DNA from: Belliella aquatica
GTDB lineage: Bacteria > Bacteroidota > Bacteroidia > Cytophagales > Cyclobacteriaceae
DNA: 64,000 nt
Direction: 5' to 3'
Assembly: GCF_014637795.1 (NCBI RefSeq)
Contig: NZ_BMFD01000010.1
Span: forward strand, 62,001 to 126,000
The notes under the pieces: model-generated
Databases searched by the model: none
Seen by the model: only the letters and a program-made list of their open reading frames with translations
Told to the model about the DNA's origin: nothing
In this document: positions 17,880 through 26,142 of the stretch, piece by piece
Position numbering within the stretch: position 1 is the stretch's first letter
How the letters are laid out: each line of letters begins with the position of its first letter
Program-made: the position numbers and the translations under genes

Positions 17880-18656
17880 ATGTCCAAATTATCTTCTGAT
17901 GAAAAGTTTGTCGATGTCTCCGACTATGGGAGACCTTTCGCAAGAGCATTTGTCAACCGAGTTCAGCATACCAGCATTACTCCTGTTCAAGTAACTTATC
18001 TGTTTGGAATTAGTGGATTGATTGCTATCTATTGCATTTTGAATAGCCATTACTTCACCGCAGGGCTTTTTTTAATCATCAAATCTATTCTTGATGCAGC
18101 CGATGGTGAATTAGCCCGTACAAAAAATCGTCCCTCTTACACTGGTCGCTATTTGGATTCTATTTTTGATATTTTCCTCAACTTTCTCTTTCTCGCGGCG
18201 ATTTGGTACGTCACTGATTCTTCTATTTGGATTACTTTATTGGCGTTTATCAGCATCCAAATCCAAGGTACTTTATACAATTATTACTATGTCATTTTGA
18301 GACATAATACAGAAGGCGGAGAGCGAACCAGTAAAATTATTGAAAATGAACGTCCTAAGGCCTTTCCAATAGAAAACCAGAGCACAGTGGATTTCCTTTA
18401 TGACACTTACAACATTCTTTATGGAGCGTTTGACAAACTGATTTTCAAACTCGATAAAAACGCAAGTGACGCCCCAGCTTTTCCAAAATGGTTTATGTCG
18501 ATGATTTCCATCTACGGACTTGGTTTCCAGCTTCTCCTTATTTCAGTCCTTCTTTCAATTGGGCTAATTAAATTTATTATCCCATTTTTTATTGGCTACA
18601 ATGTATTTCTTCTTGTATTTATAGGAATTAGAAAAGTATTTCTCAACTCAAAATAA
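17880..18656 (+). CDS. CDP-alcohol phosphatidyltransferase family membrane protein
   Basis: The protein has 258 residues. The complete family motif D-x2-D-G-x2-A-R-x8-G-x3-D-x3-D is present at residues 72-97 (DAADGELAR, GRYLDSIFD). It binds the metal ions and the CDP-alcohol, from which a phospho-alcohol is moved to an acceptor alcohol to make phospholipid or a phospholipid-like product. About six hydrophobic segments place it in the inner membrane. The exact substrate is not determined by sequence. It converges with the mscS-like gene, leaving only 6 bp between stops. Confidence 0.9.
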   Translation: MSKLSSDEKFVDVSDYGRPFARAFVNRVQHTSITPVQVTYLFGISGLIAIYCILNSHYFTAGLFLIIKSILDAADGELARTKNRPSYTGRYLDSIFDIFLNFLFLAAIWYVTDSSIWITLLAFISIQIQGTLYNYYYVILRHNTEGGERTSKIIENERPKAFPIENQSTVDFLYDTYNILYGAFDKLIFKLDKNASDAPAFPKWFMSMISIYGLGFQLLLISVLLSIGLIKFIIPFFIGYNVFLLVFIGIRKVFLNSK

Positions 18657-18662
18657 GAAGCT

Positions 18663-19568
18663 TCAATCTTCTCTCTTCTTTGCGTGCTCCAAAATCACTG
18701 ACGTGGTAGGATATACAATTTTGACTGCTTTTTCTTCTTGGAATCGGTCGATAATCGTTTCGGTTATTAAATGTTCAAAAAATCTACGCTTCCGCGGATT
18801 ACACAGGTAACGTAGTGAAAGCTGTATTCCTCGTTCATGAATTTTGGCATATACAGCCGGAGTATATTGAGTAAAAGAAATGAAATGCTCCCTTTGTGCT
18901 CTTTTTAGTGCAATTTGAATTCCGCGATATTCTTTCTTGAAGATTTCATCAAGCATCTCAGTCAAAATCAACTTTGCCCTTTTGTAATCAGAATCCAAAC
19001 TGATATTGATTTGCTGCTCGTTCCAGATATAATCGAAGCCTTGACTGTAATTGGCCTGAGGAGATGAAAAAACCATCCCATTGGGAACATGTACTATCCT
19101 ACCGGTAGCTTGCTCCGCATCTACCCAATTTCCTACTTCCAAAATACTAAATTGAAAAACTCGCGTATCAACTACATCTCCCTTAAAATCACCAATCTGA
19201 ATTCTATCTCCTATGTCAAAGGGCCTGCGCCAAAGAATAAACATCCATCCAGCGATGTTGATGAAAATATCCTTCAATGCAATAGCGATCCCCGCCGAAA
19301 GTAAACCCAAGAATGTGGTGATCGATTGAAAGTTGCTGATCCAAATATTCCCAATCAATAAAAAGCCCAAGAATACGATTGTATATTGAACGGTTTTTCT
19401 CCAGTGATAGAATTTTTTGAGTTCTGTCTCTTCTCTTTTTGACCCTATGATTCTAAAAGCCGCTTTTTTTATCCCCCATAAGACAATGATAATTAAGATT
19501 GTCTTATAAATATCCCATCGCAATTGCTGCTCTACAATGCTGTCTAAGTAATTGATCCACTCTTCCAT
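18663..19568 (-). CDS. MscS-family mechanosensitive ion channel
   Basis: The protein has 301 residues. N-terminal hydrophobic helices are followed by the pore-lining helix and beta domain of MscS: TTFLGLLSAGIAIALKDIFINIAGWMFILWRRPFDIGDRIQIGDFKGDVVD. This Gly/Ala-rich helix followed by RPFxxGDxI is diagnostic. Such channels open on membrane tension to relieve osmotic downshock, although members of this short group may be specialised. No linked genes suggest another role. Confidence 0.9.
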   Translation of the reverse strand: MEEWINYLDSIVEQQLRWDIYKTILIIIVLWGIKKAAFRIIGSKREETELKKFYHWRKTVQYTIVFLGFLLIGNIWISNFQSITTFLGLLSAGIAIALKDIFINIAGWMFILWRRPFDIGDRIQIGDFKGDVVDTRVFQFSILEVGNWVDAEQATGRIVHVPNGMVFSSPQANYSQGFDYIWNEQQINISLDSDYKRAKLILTEMLDEIFKKEYRGIQIALKRAQREHFISFTQYTPAVYAKIHERGIQLSLRYLCNPRKRRFFEHLITETIIDRFQEEKAVKIVYPTTSVILEHAKKRED

Positions 19569-19703
19569 AGTCCTAAAAACACGATTTTCTATACAGGCTA
19601 ACTATCTGTTTTACAATTTCACTCATTTTATTGGCAGTCCAAAAACTTTCATCGACAATTTCCTTCACAGACTTGCTTCAATGAAATTAATATGACTAAA
19701 TTA

Positions 19704-19721
19704 TAAACATACAAATGTTTA
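19704..19721. promoter_or_regulatory. Palindrome and AT-rich leader upstream of the DnaE-type polymerase
   Basis: TAAACAT-N4-ATGTTTA is a perfect 7-bp inverted repeat 136 bp before the chosen start. Further on (19757-19767 and 19775-19783) GTATATATATC and GTATATATC form a short direct repeat. The gap 19569-19857 holds no gene. The palindrome is a candidate operator but does not match the one at dinB. Confidence 0.35.
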
Positions 19722-19857
19722 AATAATTAACATCTTACATTATGACACCTGCGCCAGTATATATATCGCCGAAGGTATATATCCATTGATTTCGTCAACC
19801 AAAGGAAGGCTTATGTCACAGAGGTATCTTTCAAGAAGAAAAATTCAATTAACCCTA

Positions 19858-22809
19858 ATGTTCATCAACTGCCATTCATATTATAGCTTCAAATACGGCA
19901 CCTTATCTGTTGAGGGACTTGTCAGCGAAGCCAAAAGTAAAAAACTAGATGCGCTAGCGCTGACTGATATCAATTCAGTCTCAGGTGTATTTCCCTTTAT
20001 CAAGGAAGCACAAAAAAATGGAATTCATCCTGTAATCGGCATAGATTTTCGAAATGGAGTGAGGCAGCAGTACATTGGTTTGGCCAAAAACCAAGAGGGC
20101 TTTTACGAGCTCAACCTCCACCTTTCCCAACACCAACCCAAAGGAATACCTTTCAAAGAAAAAGCCCCTTCATTTCAAAACAGCTTTATCGTTTACCCTT
20201 TTTCTGAGAAGGTTTTTACCCTGCGGGAAAATGAATTCATCGGCGTTCACCCTTATCAACTCAATAAAATCGGCAAATCAGGCTGGTTTCGTCAGAAAGA
20301 AAAATTAGTCTTACTCCAACCTGCCACTTTTAGCTCCAAGATCGAATTCAATGCCCACCGCCTCCTCCGAGCGATCGATGGCAATACGCTATTGAGTAAG
20401 CTAGATGTAGAAGAACAAGGAAATGTCTGCGACATGCTCTACAGCTACGCCGATATGGTTAGACGCTGCGAAAATCACAGCTACCTACTCTACAATGCCC
20501 AAAAGCTGCTGGAACAATGTCAGTTTTCCTTCTATTTCCAAGCGGTCAAAAACAAAAGAGACATCCTCGGTTCCGACTGGGAAGACTACGATTACCTCAG
20601 GAGAGAGACATTCAAAGGTGCGCTGAGTAGATACAAAGACCTGAATCCTACTATCAATTCGAGGATAGAAAAAGAGCTGGAACTGATTCAGCAAAAAGGC
20701 TTCGTCTCTTACTTCCTGATCAATTATGATATCATCAAATTTGCTTATAGCAAAAACTTCTACCATGTCGGCAGAGGTAGTGGAGCCAATAGCATCGTGG
20801 CTTATTGCCTCTACATCACCGACGTGGATCCAATTGAACTGGATTTGTACTTTGAGCGATTTATCAATCTTTATAGGGAAAATCCTCCTGATTTTGATTT
20901 GGACTTCAGCTGGACAGACCGGGATGAGGTGACGCAGTATATTTTTGACAAATACAATAAAGGAACGCAGGAACATGTCGCACTCTTGGGCTCTTATAGC
21001 ACTTTCCAAGCCAACTCCATGCTTCGGGAACTTGGAAAAGTCTTTGGGCTTCCAAAAACAGAAATCGAATCACTGATCTATCATGCCGCTAAGTCCGATT
21101 ACATTCCAGATCAGTATGGAAAGCTGATTATCAAATACAGTCAAGTTCTCCACGGCATGCCTTCACACCTGACCATCCATGCCTGTGGCGTCTTGATTTC
21201 CCATAAACCTATTCATTATTACACCGCAACAGAGATGCCACCTAAGGGATTCCCGCTTGCACACATCGACATGCATATTGCAGAGGATATTGGTTTGCAC
21301 AAGTTTGACATCCTCTCTCAGCGAGGCTTGGGACATATCAAAAGTGCAATAGAAATCATCTATCAAAATCAGGGTGTAGAAGTGGATATCAGACAAGTAG
21401 AGCAATTCAAAAAAGACCCGAAAATCAAACACCTCCTCCGAACAGCGCATACCATCGGTGCCTTTTATGTAGAATCTCCCGCCATGCGGATGCTGTTGGC
21501 TAAGATGAAAGCCGATGAATACTTGGAGCTCGTCGCTGCCAGTTCCATCATCCGTCCTGGCGTGGCGCGATCGGGGATGATGCGGGAATATATCCTCCGT
21601 CACGTCAATCCAGAGCGAAGAGAAATGGCTCATCCAGTCATGAAGGAAATTATGCCTGAAACTTATGGAATCATGGTCTATCAGGAAGATGTGATCAAAG
21701 TGGCTCACTACTTTGCAGCGCTTAGTCTGTCCGAAGCGGATGTCCTCCGTCGTGGTATGAGTGGGAAATCACGATCAAAAGATGAATTTGAGAGAGTGAA
21801 AGATCAGTTTTTTAGCAACTGTCAAAGATTAGAAAGAGATCCAAAAATCACCAAAGAAGTCTGGCATCAGATAGAGAGTTTTGCGGGATATTCATTTGCT
21901 AAGGGGCACTCAGCCTCCTTTGCTGTGGAGAGTTATCAAAGCTTATACCTGAAAGCTTACTTCCCCTTAGAATTTATGGTCGGAGTGATCAATAATTTCG
22001 GAGGATTCTATCACACAGAATTCTACATCCACGAACTCCGCATGAACGGTGCCGAAATCCTAGCTCCCGACATCAATGAAAGTAACTACCTGACCAAAAT
22101 TAAGGGCAAGACGGTGTATTTGGGCTTTGTACATCTGAAGTTTATAGAGAAAAATAGCATCGAAAAAGTACTCACCGAAAGGCATGAAAATGGTTTCTTT
22201 TTAGGTTTAGCAGATTTTGTAGCTCGGGTGGGCATCAGCTTGGAGCAGGTGCTGATCTTGATTCGGATTGGGTGTTTTCGGTTTACTGGAAAAAGCAAAC
22301 AGGCTTTGCTCTGGGAAGCGCATTTTATTCTCAATAAGCGTAAAACTGTAAATACAGCCAATGAACTCTTTAAGCAAACAGGCTTTCGGGAATTAGAAGT
22401 ACCTGATTTGGAGGATTCTGATGTAAGGCAAGAAATTGTAGATCAAATCGAAATCTTAGAATTCCCCCTAGACTCTCCATTCCATCTTGTCAAAGATCAA
22501 ACTGTCTCCAGCATCAAGGCTCGAGACATGAAACAGTATTTGGGTAAATCTGTGCAGATTATCGGCTATCTCGTCACGATCAAATACACCAGAACTGTAA
22601 AGGGAGACGTGATGAACTTCGGGACTTTTGTAGATCGAGAAGGAGATTGGATTGACACGGTACACTTCCCTCCTGTGGTCAAAAGGCACCCTTTCAAAGG
22701 CCGTGGCATCTACCTGATCAAAGGCAAAGTCACGCAGGAATTTGATTTCTATAGTATCGAAGTAACGAGCTGCGAACGAATGGCATATTGGAATGCGGGG
22801 GAGGACTGA
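19858..22809 (+). CDS. dnaE2: DNA polymerase III alpha subunit, DnaE type (probably error-prone second copy)
   Basis: The protein has about 983 residues. An N-terminal PHP domain begins MFINCHSYYSFKYGTLS. The C-family polymerase core has PDFDLDF with catalytic aspartates at about 344-349 and GRGSGANSIVAYCL upstream. A helix-hairpin-helix and an OB-like segment (VQIIGYLVTIKYTRTVKGDVMNFGTF) close it. It is clearly shorter than a replicative DnaE. It lies near an S24 repressor and dinB, a context typical of damage-induced mutagenesis sets, so an error-prone role is inferred. ATG 19858 starts the PHP domain directly; ATG 19813, preceded by AAGGAAGG, is an alternative start. The TTG at 19786 is unlikely. 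Confidence 0.9.
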   Translation: MFINCHSYYSFKYGTLSVEGLVSEAKSKKLDALALTDINSVSGVFPFIKEAQKNGIHPVIGIDFRNGVRQQYIGLAKNQEGFYELNLHLSQHQPKGIPFKEKAPSFQNSFIVYPFSEKVFTLRENEFIGVHPYQLNKIGKSGWFRQKEKLVLLQPATFSSKIEFNAHRLLRAIDGNTLLSKLDVEEQGNVCDMLYSYADMVRRCENHSYLLYNAQKLLEQCQFSFYFQAVKNKRDILGSDWEDYDYLRRETFKGALSRYKDLNPTINSRIEKELELIQQKGFVSYFLINYDIIKFAYSKNFYHVGRGSGANSIVAYCLYITDVDPIELDLYFERFINLYRENPPDFDLDFSWTDRDEVTQYIFDKYNKGTQEHVALLGSYSTFQANSMLRELGKVFGLPKTEIESLIYHAAKSDYIPDQYGKLIIKYSQVLHGMPSHLTIHACGVLISHKPIHYYTATEMPPKGFPLAHIDMHIAEDIGLHKFDILSQRGLGHIKSAIEIIYQNQGVEVDIRQVEQFKKDPKIKHLLRTAHTIGAFYVESPAMRMLLAKMKADEYLELVAASSIIRPGVARSGMMREYILRHVNPERREMAHPVMKEIMPETYGIMVYQEDVIKVAHYFAALSLSEADVLRRGMSGKSRSKDEFERVKDQFFSNCQRLERDPKITKEVWHQIESFAGYSFAKGHSASFAVESYQSLYLKAYFPLEFMVGVINNFGGFYHTEFYIHELRMNGAEILAPDINESNYLTKIKGKTVYLGFVHLKFIEKNSIEKVLTERHENGFFLGLADFVARVGISLEQVLILIRIGCFRFTGKSKQALLWEAHFILNKRKTVNTANELFKQTGFRELEVPDLEDSDVRQEIVDQIEILEFPLDSPFHLVKDQTVSSIKARDMKQYLGKSVQIIGYLVTIKYTRTVKGDVMNFGTFVDREGDWIDTVHFPPVVKRHPFKGRGIYLIKGKVTQEFDFYSIEVTSCERMAYWNAGED

Positions 22810-22812
22810 GCG

Positions 22813-22841
22813 TTAAAAAAAGCTCCGGTGGAGCTTTTTAG
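22813..22841 (+). terminator. Terminator after the DnaE-type gene
   Basis: AAAAAGCTCC and its complement enclose a 3-nt GGT loop and end in a T-run, 4 bp beyond the stop codon. Confidence 0.85.
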
Positions 22842-22883
22842 CGAAGAGCCAGGGTGCAGAAGAGGAAGGGACGGGAGATGGAG

Positions 22884-22990
22884 TGGTTCAAGTCTTCAGA
22901 CTTGGACCATAAAATCCACAGTCTTCAGACTGTGGCGAAAGCAGTCTGAAGACTGCTACCAAAATTGGTCCAAGACTAAGTCTTGAACCA
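22884..22990. repeat. Left REP/BIME-like nested palindrome array
   Basis: Four hairpins lie in a row: 22884-22909 (11-bp arms, one G-T mismatch, loop TTCA), 22916-22935 (CCACAGTC/GACTGTGG, loop TTCA), 22941-22956 (GCAGTC/GACTGC, loop TGAA) and 22966-22990 (11-bp arms, loop TAA). The third mirrors the second and the fourth mirrors the first, so the whole array is an inverted nest. The shared core is GTCTTCAGAC. It precedes a RAYT transposase gene, as expected of its REP substrates. Confidence 0.85.
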
Positions 22991-23100
22991 TTCGTCTTAT
23001 AAATTGAACCATTCCCACCGAATTTAACCAACCCCCTGTTGACAATAACAACCCAAAAGCCTAAATTTAAATAGACTTTTAAACCAAAACTTTTTACCCT

Positions 23101-23654
23101 ATGAGTAGAAAATATAAAATCCGAGATCAGGACAAGCTTTATTTTGTCACCTTTACCATCATTGAATGGATTGACTTGTTTACCAGAAGGATTTATCGGG
23201 ATATATTGTTAGACTCCATCAGATATTGTCAAAAAAACAAAGGATTGGATTTGGGTGCATATTGTATCATGTCTAGCCATGTACATCTTATCTTAGGTAG
23301 AAACGCAGATCAACCAATAGAAGGAATTATCCGAGACATCAAGAAATTCACTTCTGTCAAGATAATTGAAGAGGTACAGATTAATCCTCAAGAAAGTAGA
23401 AAAAACTTTTTGCTATGGCACTTTGAGAAAGCTGGAAAATTCAATCCCAACAACCGAAATTTTCAGGTTTGGCAGAGCATAGCCATCCTATTGAGCTGAA
23501 TACAAACGATAAATTGACAAGATGTTTAAATTACATCCATCAAAATCCTGTAGAAGCGGGAATCGTACTGTCACCCGAAGAATATCTATACAGCAGTGCT
23601 GCAAATTATGCCGGGTTGCCAGATAGTTTGATAGAAGTGATATTGGTGGAATAG
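23101..23654 (+). pseudogene. REP-associated tyrosine transposase (RAYT, Y1/HUH family), frameshifted
   Basis: Two overlapping frames together encode a RAYT of about 184 aa. The first (23101-23499) has the HUH motif in MSSHVHLIL and ends NFQVWQ before running out of frame. The second continues as HSHPIELNTNDKLTRCLNYIHQNPVEAGIV, including the conserved Tyr-x3-Asn-Pro that supplies the candidate nucleophile. The join is near 23475, where one missing G after CAG would restore Trp-Gln-Glu-His-Ser-His. The break separates HUH from the tyrosine, so the gene is inactive unless frameshifting occurs or the base is a sequencing error. Nested palindromes flank it on both sides. Confidence 0.88.
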
Positions 23655-23779
23655 TAGTTCAAGACTTTGTCTTGGACTACTATTATCACAGTCTTCAGAC
23701 TGCATTTTCCACAGTCTGAAGACTGTAATGTATTTGGTCCAAGCCCGCCTACATCGGGCAGGTCTGAAGACTTGAACAA
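23652..23779. repeat. Right REP/BIME-like nested palindrome array
   Basis: Elements equivalent to the left array follow the RAYT stop: 23652-23682 (14-bp arms, loop TTT), 23689-23702 (CAGTC/GACTG, loop TTCA), 23711-23726 (ACAGTC/GACTGT, loop TGAA) and 23734-23779, a diverged last hairpin interrupted by a GC-rich hairpin (GCCCG/CGGGC). The first element begins at the RAYT stop codon itself. Confidence 0.8.
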
Positions 23780-23811
23780 TTACTACATGTAACCATACTA
23801 CTCTCAGCCAA

Positions 23812-24666
23812 TCATTTCCCCTCCATAAAATCTTCAATCCATTTATAAGCCTTGTTGGGAGTATAAATAAATTGGATAATCATCGGGGCGTGTTTCTTGT
23901 TTTTTTGAAGGTGGAAGTTGGGCTCAGGGTTTATCTTTTTGTATTCCTTCAAAAACCTTTCTGTGGTCTTTTCAATACTCGTAAGTGTCTTCCCTCCCAT
24001 CATGATCAGCATGGGCGGATCTTTATCGTCCAAAAAGTAAACCGGAGAAGTATCTTTCCACACCTGAGGATCATCAGTGAAAGTTTTAAGGTATTTTGTC
24101 CCTGGTGCGTAATCCATCTCTTTCAAAAACCAATACATATCCAATCCGGCAGCGTCAATTAAGACTGTTCCTTTGATAGGATTTTCCACACCCAAAGTAT
24201 CAAAATATTCATCTCTCACGGAAATCAAACTCGCCAAATGTCCACCAGCAGAATGTCCTGAGACGAATATCCTATCAGGATCACCTCCGTAGGCTTGGAT
24301 ATTTTCACTTGTCCAGTTCACCGCTTGGGCAGATGCTTTGGCCATTTCATGTACTTGATAGTCTGGACTGAGAGGATAATCGATGATCACAGCGACTATT
24401 CCTTTCCTTGCCAACCTTGAACCAAAGAAATTATAGATATCCTTGCTGCCAGAATTCCAACTTCCTCCATGTATAAAAATTAAAACCGGATTCGTTCCAT
24501 CTGCCTTTTTAGGCGAGAATACATTCAAATGCTTCTCTGGCAAGTTTTCCAAAAATCCTTTTTCCATGTATGTGATTTCCTTACTTCTGTTAATCCCTTT
24601 GAAAGAGCAGGAAAAAGTAGCAATGGAAAGAATTGTGAAAAGTAAATAGTGCTTGTAAAATTTCAT
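23812..24666 (-). CDS. Alpha/beta-hydrolase lipoprotein (carboxylesterase/BD-FAE-like)
   Basis: The protein has 284 residues. A lipoprotein signal ends at ATFSC (Cys20). The hydrolase domain shows the oxyanion motif FIHGGSW (about 64-70) of the hormone-sensitive-lipase-like branch and the nucleophile elbow GHSAGG (Ser139). A late KKHAP supplies the likely catalytic histidine. Such enzymes cleave esters; the natural substrate is unknown. The 297 bp upstream (24667-24963) is AT-rich, contains its promoter and shows no other feature I can support. Confidence 0.88.
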   Translation of the reverse strand: MKFYKHYLLFTILSIATFSCSFKGINRSKEITYMEKGFLENLPEKHLNVFSPKKADGTNPVLIFIHGGSWNSGSKDIYNFFGSRLARKGIVAVIIDYPLSPDYQVHEMAKASAQAVNWTSENIQAYGGDPDRIFVSGHSAGGHLASLISVRDEYFDTLGVENPIKGTVLIDAAGLDMYWFLKEMDYAPGTKYLKTFTDDPQVWKDTSPVYFLDDKDPPMLIMMGGKTLTSIEKTTERFLKEYKKINPEPNFHLQKNKKHAPMIIQFIYTPNKAYKWIEDFMEGK

Positions 24667-25029
24667 GATTAATATTTAAGAAGGATATACGAAAGTCCTT
24701 CTCGCAAACGCCTAAAATTGTAAATATTTTTTCAATAAATAACGATATGTTTAATCTCAAAATACTTAAAAACAATGATTTACACATTTACCAATAATAA
24801 ATAATCAAAATTTTAAGTATGTTTTTATGAATTTCAAATAGTCACAATCGTATTTCATGTATTTTATTTATTTTTTTCAGTATTTTATTTTGTAATCGAG
24901 CATTTAATTTCTAATTTTCAACACTTTCAAGCAAGATCTGCCAATTTTAAACAATTAAAAGTAATGCAAAACTTGTTTGAAATTCAGCTAAAATTGAACC
25001 TTCGTCAATTGACGAAAAAACTACTGTGT

Positions 25030-25647
25030 ATGAATCTAGGGATAATAGGAGGAACGAAACTGGCGAGTACTTTGGGCAATAAATATTTGTCTACCGGTGC
25101 CAAAGTAGTCTTTGGAGTCCGTCAGGGCTTCGAGGCCAAAGATGTAGAATGGAAAATCCTAAACATGTATATGGACAAGGTTTTTGGATATCAAGAAGCT
25201 ATAGAGCAATCTGACATTATCATGATTTGTTGTGACAATGATAATCTTGTCAATGTCTGTGAAGCATTAAAAAAAGTGGATTTAAAAGGGAAATTACTGA
25301 TCGATTGCACCAATAGTGCTTACAATAAATATTTCTATTGCAACACGACTTTTATACAAGAAAGTATCGGCGGAGAACCTTTGATCTACAAAGCATTCAA
25401 TAACCTTGGACTTGATTACCCAAAATCAGACATGTTAGGGATGATCAAAGAAACCTACTATTGCGGAGAAGAAGGCACAGACAAGTTGAGGGTAAAAAAA
25501 CTAATTGAACTTATTGGTTTTAAAGCTATCGATGCTGGTAAAATTGAAAGTGCATTACTTCTAGAAGCTTTTTATCACCTAAGAAGAGAAATTTCATTTA
25601 CGAAAAGAGAACAAACTGATTTTCACTTTAAGTTGATTTCAGTATAA
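25030..25647 (+). CDS. Rossmann-fold NAD(P)-binding protein, F420-dependent NADP oxidoreductase-like
   Basis: The protein begins MNLGIIGGTKLAS, a variant dinucleotide-binding loop (G-x-x-G-G instead of G-x-G-x-x-A), then VVFGVRQ and SDIIMICCDNDN at the end of strand 4, and GKLLIDCTN. This order resembles the NADP-binding domain of F420-dependent oxidoreductases and related DUF proteins. The catalytic role is unknown. ATG 24964 would add 22 residues (many Leu, Lys and Gln) not expected before a Rossmann strand, so ATG 25030 (205 aa) is preferred. A strong terminator follows at 25678-25720. Confidence 0.7.
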   Translation: MNLGIIGGTKLASTLGNKYLSTGAKVVFGVRQGFEAKDVEWKILNMYMDKVFGYQEAIEQSDIIMICCDNDNLVNVCEALKKVDLKGKLLIDCTNSAYNKYFYCNTTFIQESIGGEPLIYKAFNNLGLDYPKSDMLGMIKETYYCGEEGTDKLRVKKLIELIGFKAIDAGKIESALLLEAFYHLRREISFTKREQTDFHFKLISV

Positions 25648-25677
25648 ACATTAACCGACTCAAACTACTACTTACCT

Positions 25678-25720
25678 GCGATCAAGTGTCTTTAATAGGG
25701 CATTTGATCGCTTTTTTTTT
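25678..25720 (+). terminator. Terminator after the Rossmann protein gene
   Basis: GCGATCAAGTG pairs with CATTTGATCGC (one G-T pair) around a 12-nt loop and is followed by nine T residues. Confidence 0.85.
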
Positions 25721-25737
25721 GCTCAATATTTTAAAAA

Positions 25738-26142
25738 CTATTGATGCCCTCTACCCTCCAATATTTTGAAAAATAAGATGTGAGCCATTTTACGCGCATG
25801 ATTTTTTGCGTAATCGGCAACTACTCCTTCGAATTTTGAATCTATCGTCTCAAACCAAAGCTCCAGCCAATTCCCAAAATGACGCTGTTCGATTTCATTG
25901 TTCACACGGTTGTCCACTTCCTTGTGAACGGGGACGGGATTAAACTTACCTGCTCCCGGACCAGTTTGTAACAATACCATCTCCCAAAAATCAGTCAATC
26001 GCTCTAGATGCTGCTCCCAATCCTCCACGATTCCATTGAAAATCGGACCCAATTCAGCATGTACCCTGATTTTGGCATAAAAACCCCTAACCAAAAGAGA
26101 CACCTCTTCCCTACTCTCTATTTCTTTTTTCTCACTTGTCAT
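25738..26142 (-). CDS. Group III truncated hemoglobin
   Basis: The protein has 134 residues. FYAKIRVHAELGPIF, HLERLTDFWEMVLL and HKEVDNRVNNEIEQRHFGNWLELWFETID match group III truncated globins; His88 (RHFGNWL) is the expected proximal heme ligand. Possible roles are O2, NO or redox chemistry and cannot be decided from sequence. The ATG overlaps the end of the phosphodiesterase gene by 11 bp, so the two are cotranscribed. Confidence 0.93.
   Translation of the reverse strand: MTSEKKEIESREEVSLLVRGFYAKIRVHAELGPIFNGIVEDWEQHLERLTDFWEMVLLQTGPGAGKFNPVPVHKEVDNRVNNEIEQRHFGNWLELWFETIDSKFEGVVADYAKNHARKMAHILFFKILEGRGHQ

Noticed and set aside
20485-21009. 174-aa and 181-aa ORFs antisense to the DnaE gene
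   Set aside because: They are reverse-strand shadows of a well-conserved polymerase core.
22884-22990. Palindromes before the RAYT gene as a transcription terminator
   Set aside because: The dnaE2 terminator is already at 22813-22841, and the array is mirrored and repeated on the other side of the RAYT gene, which fits REP elements.
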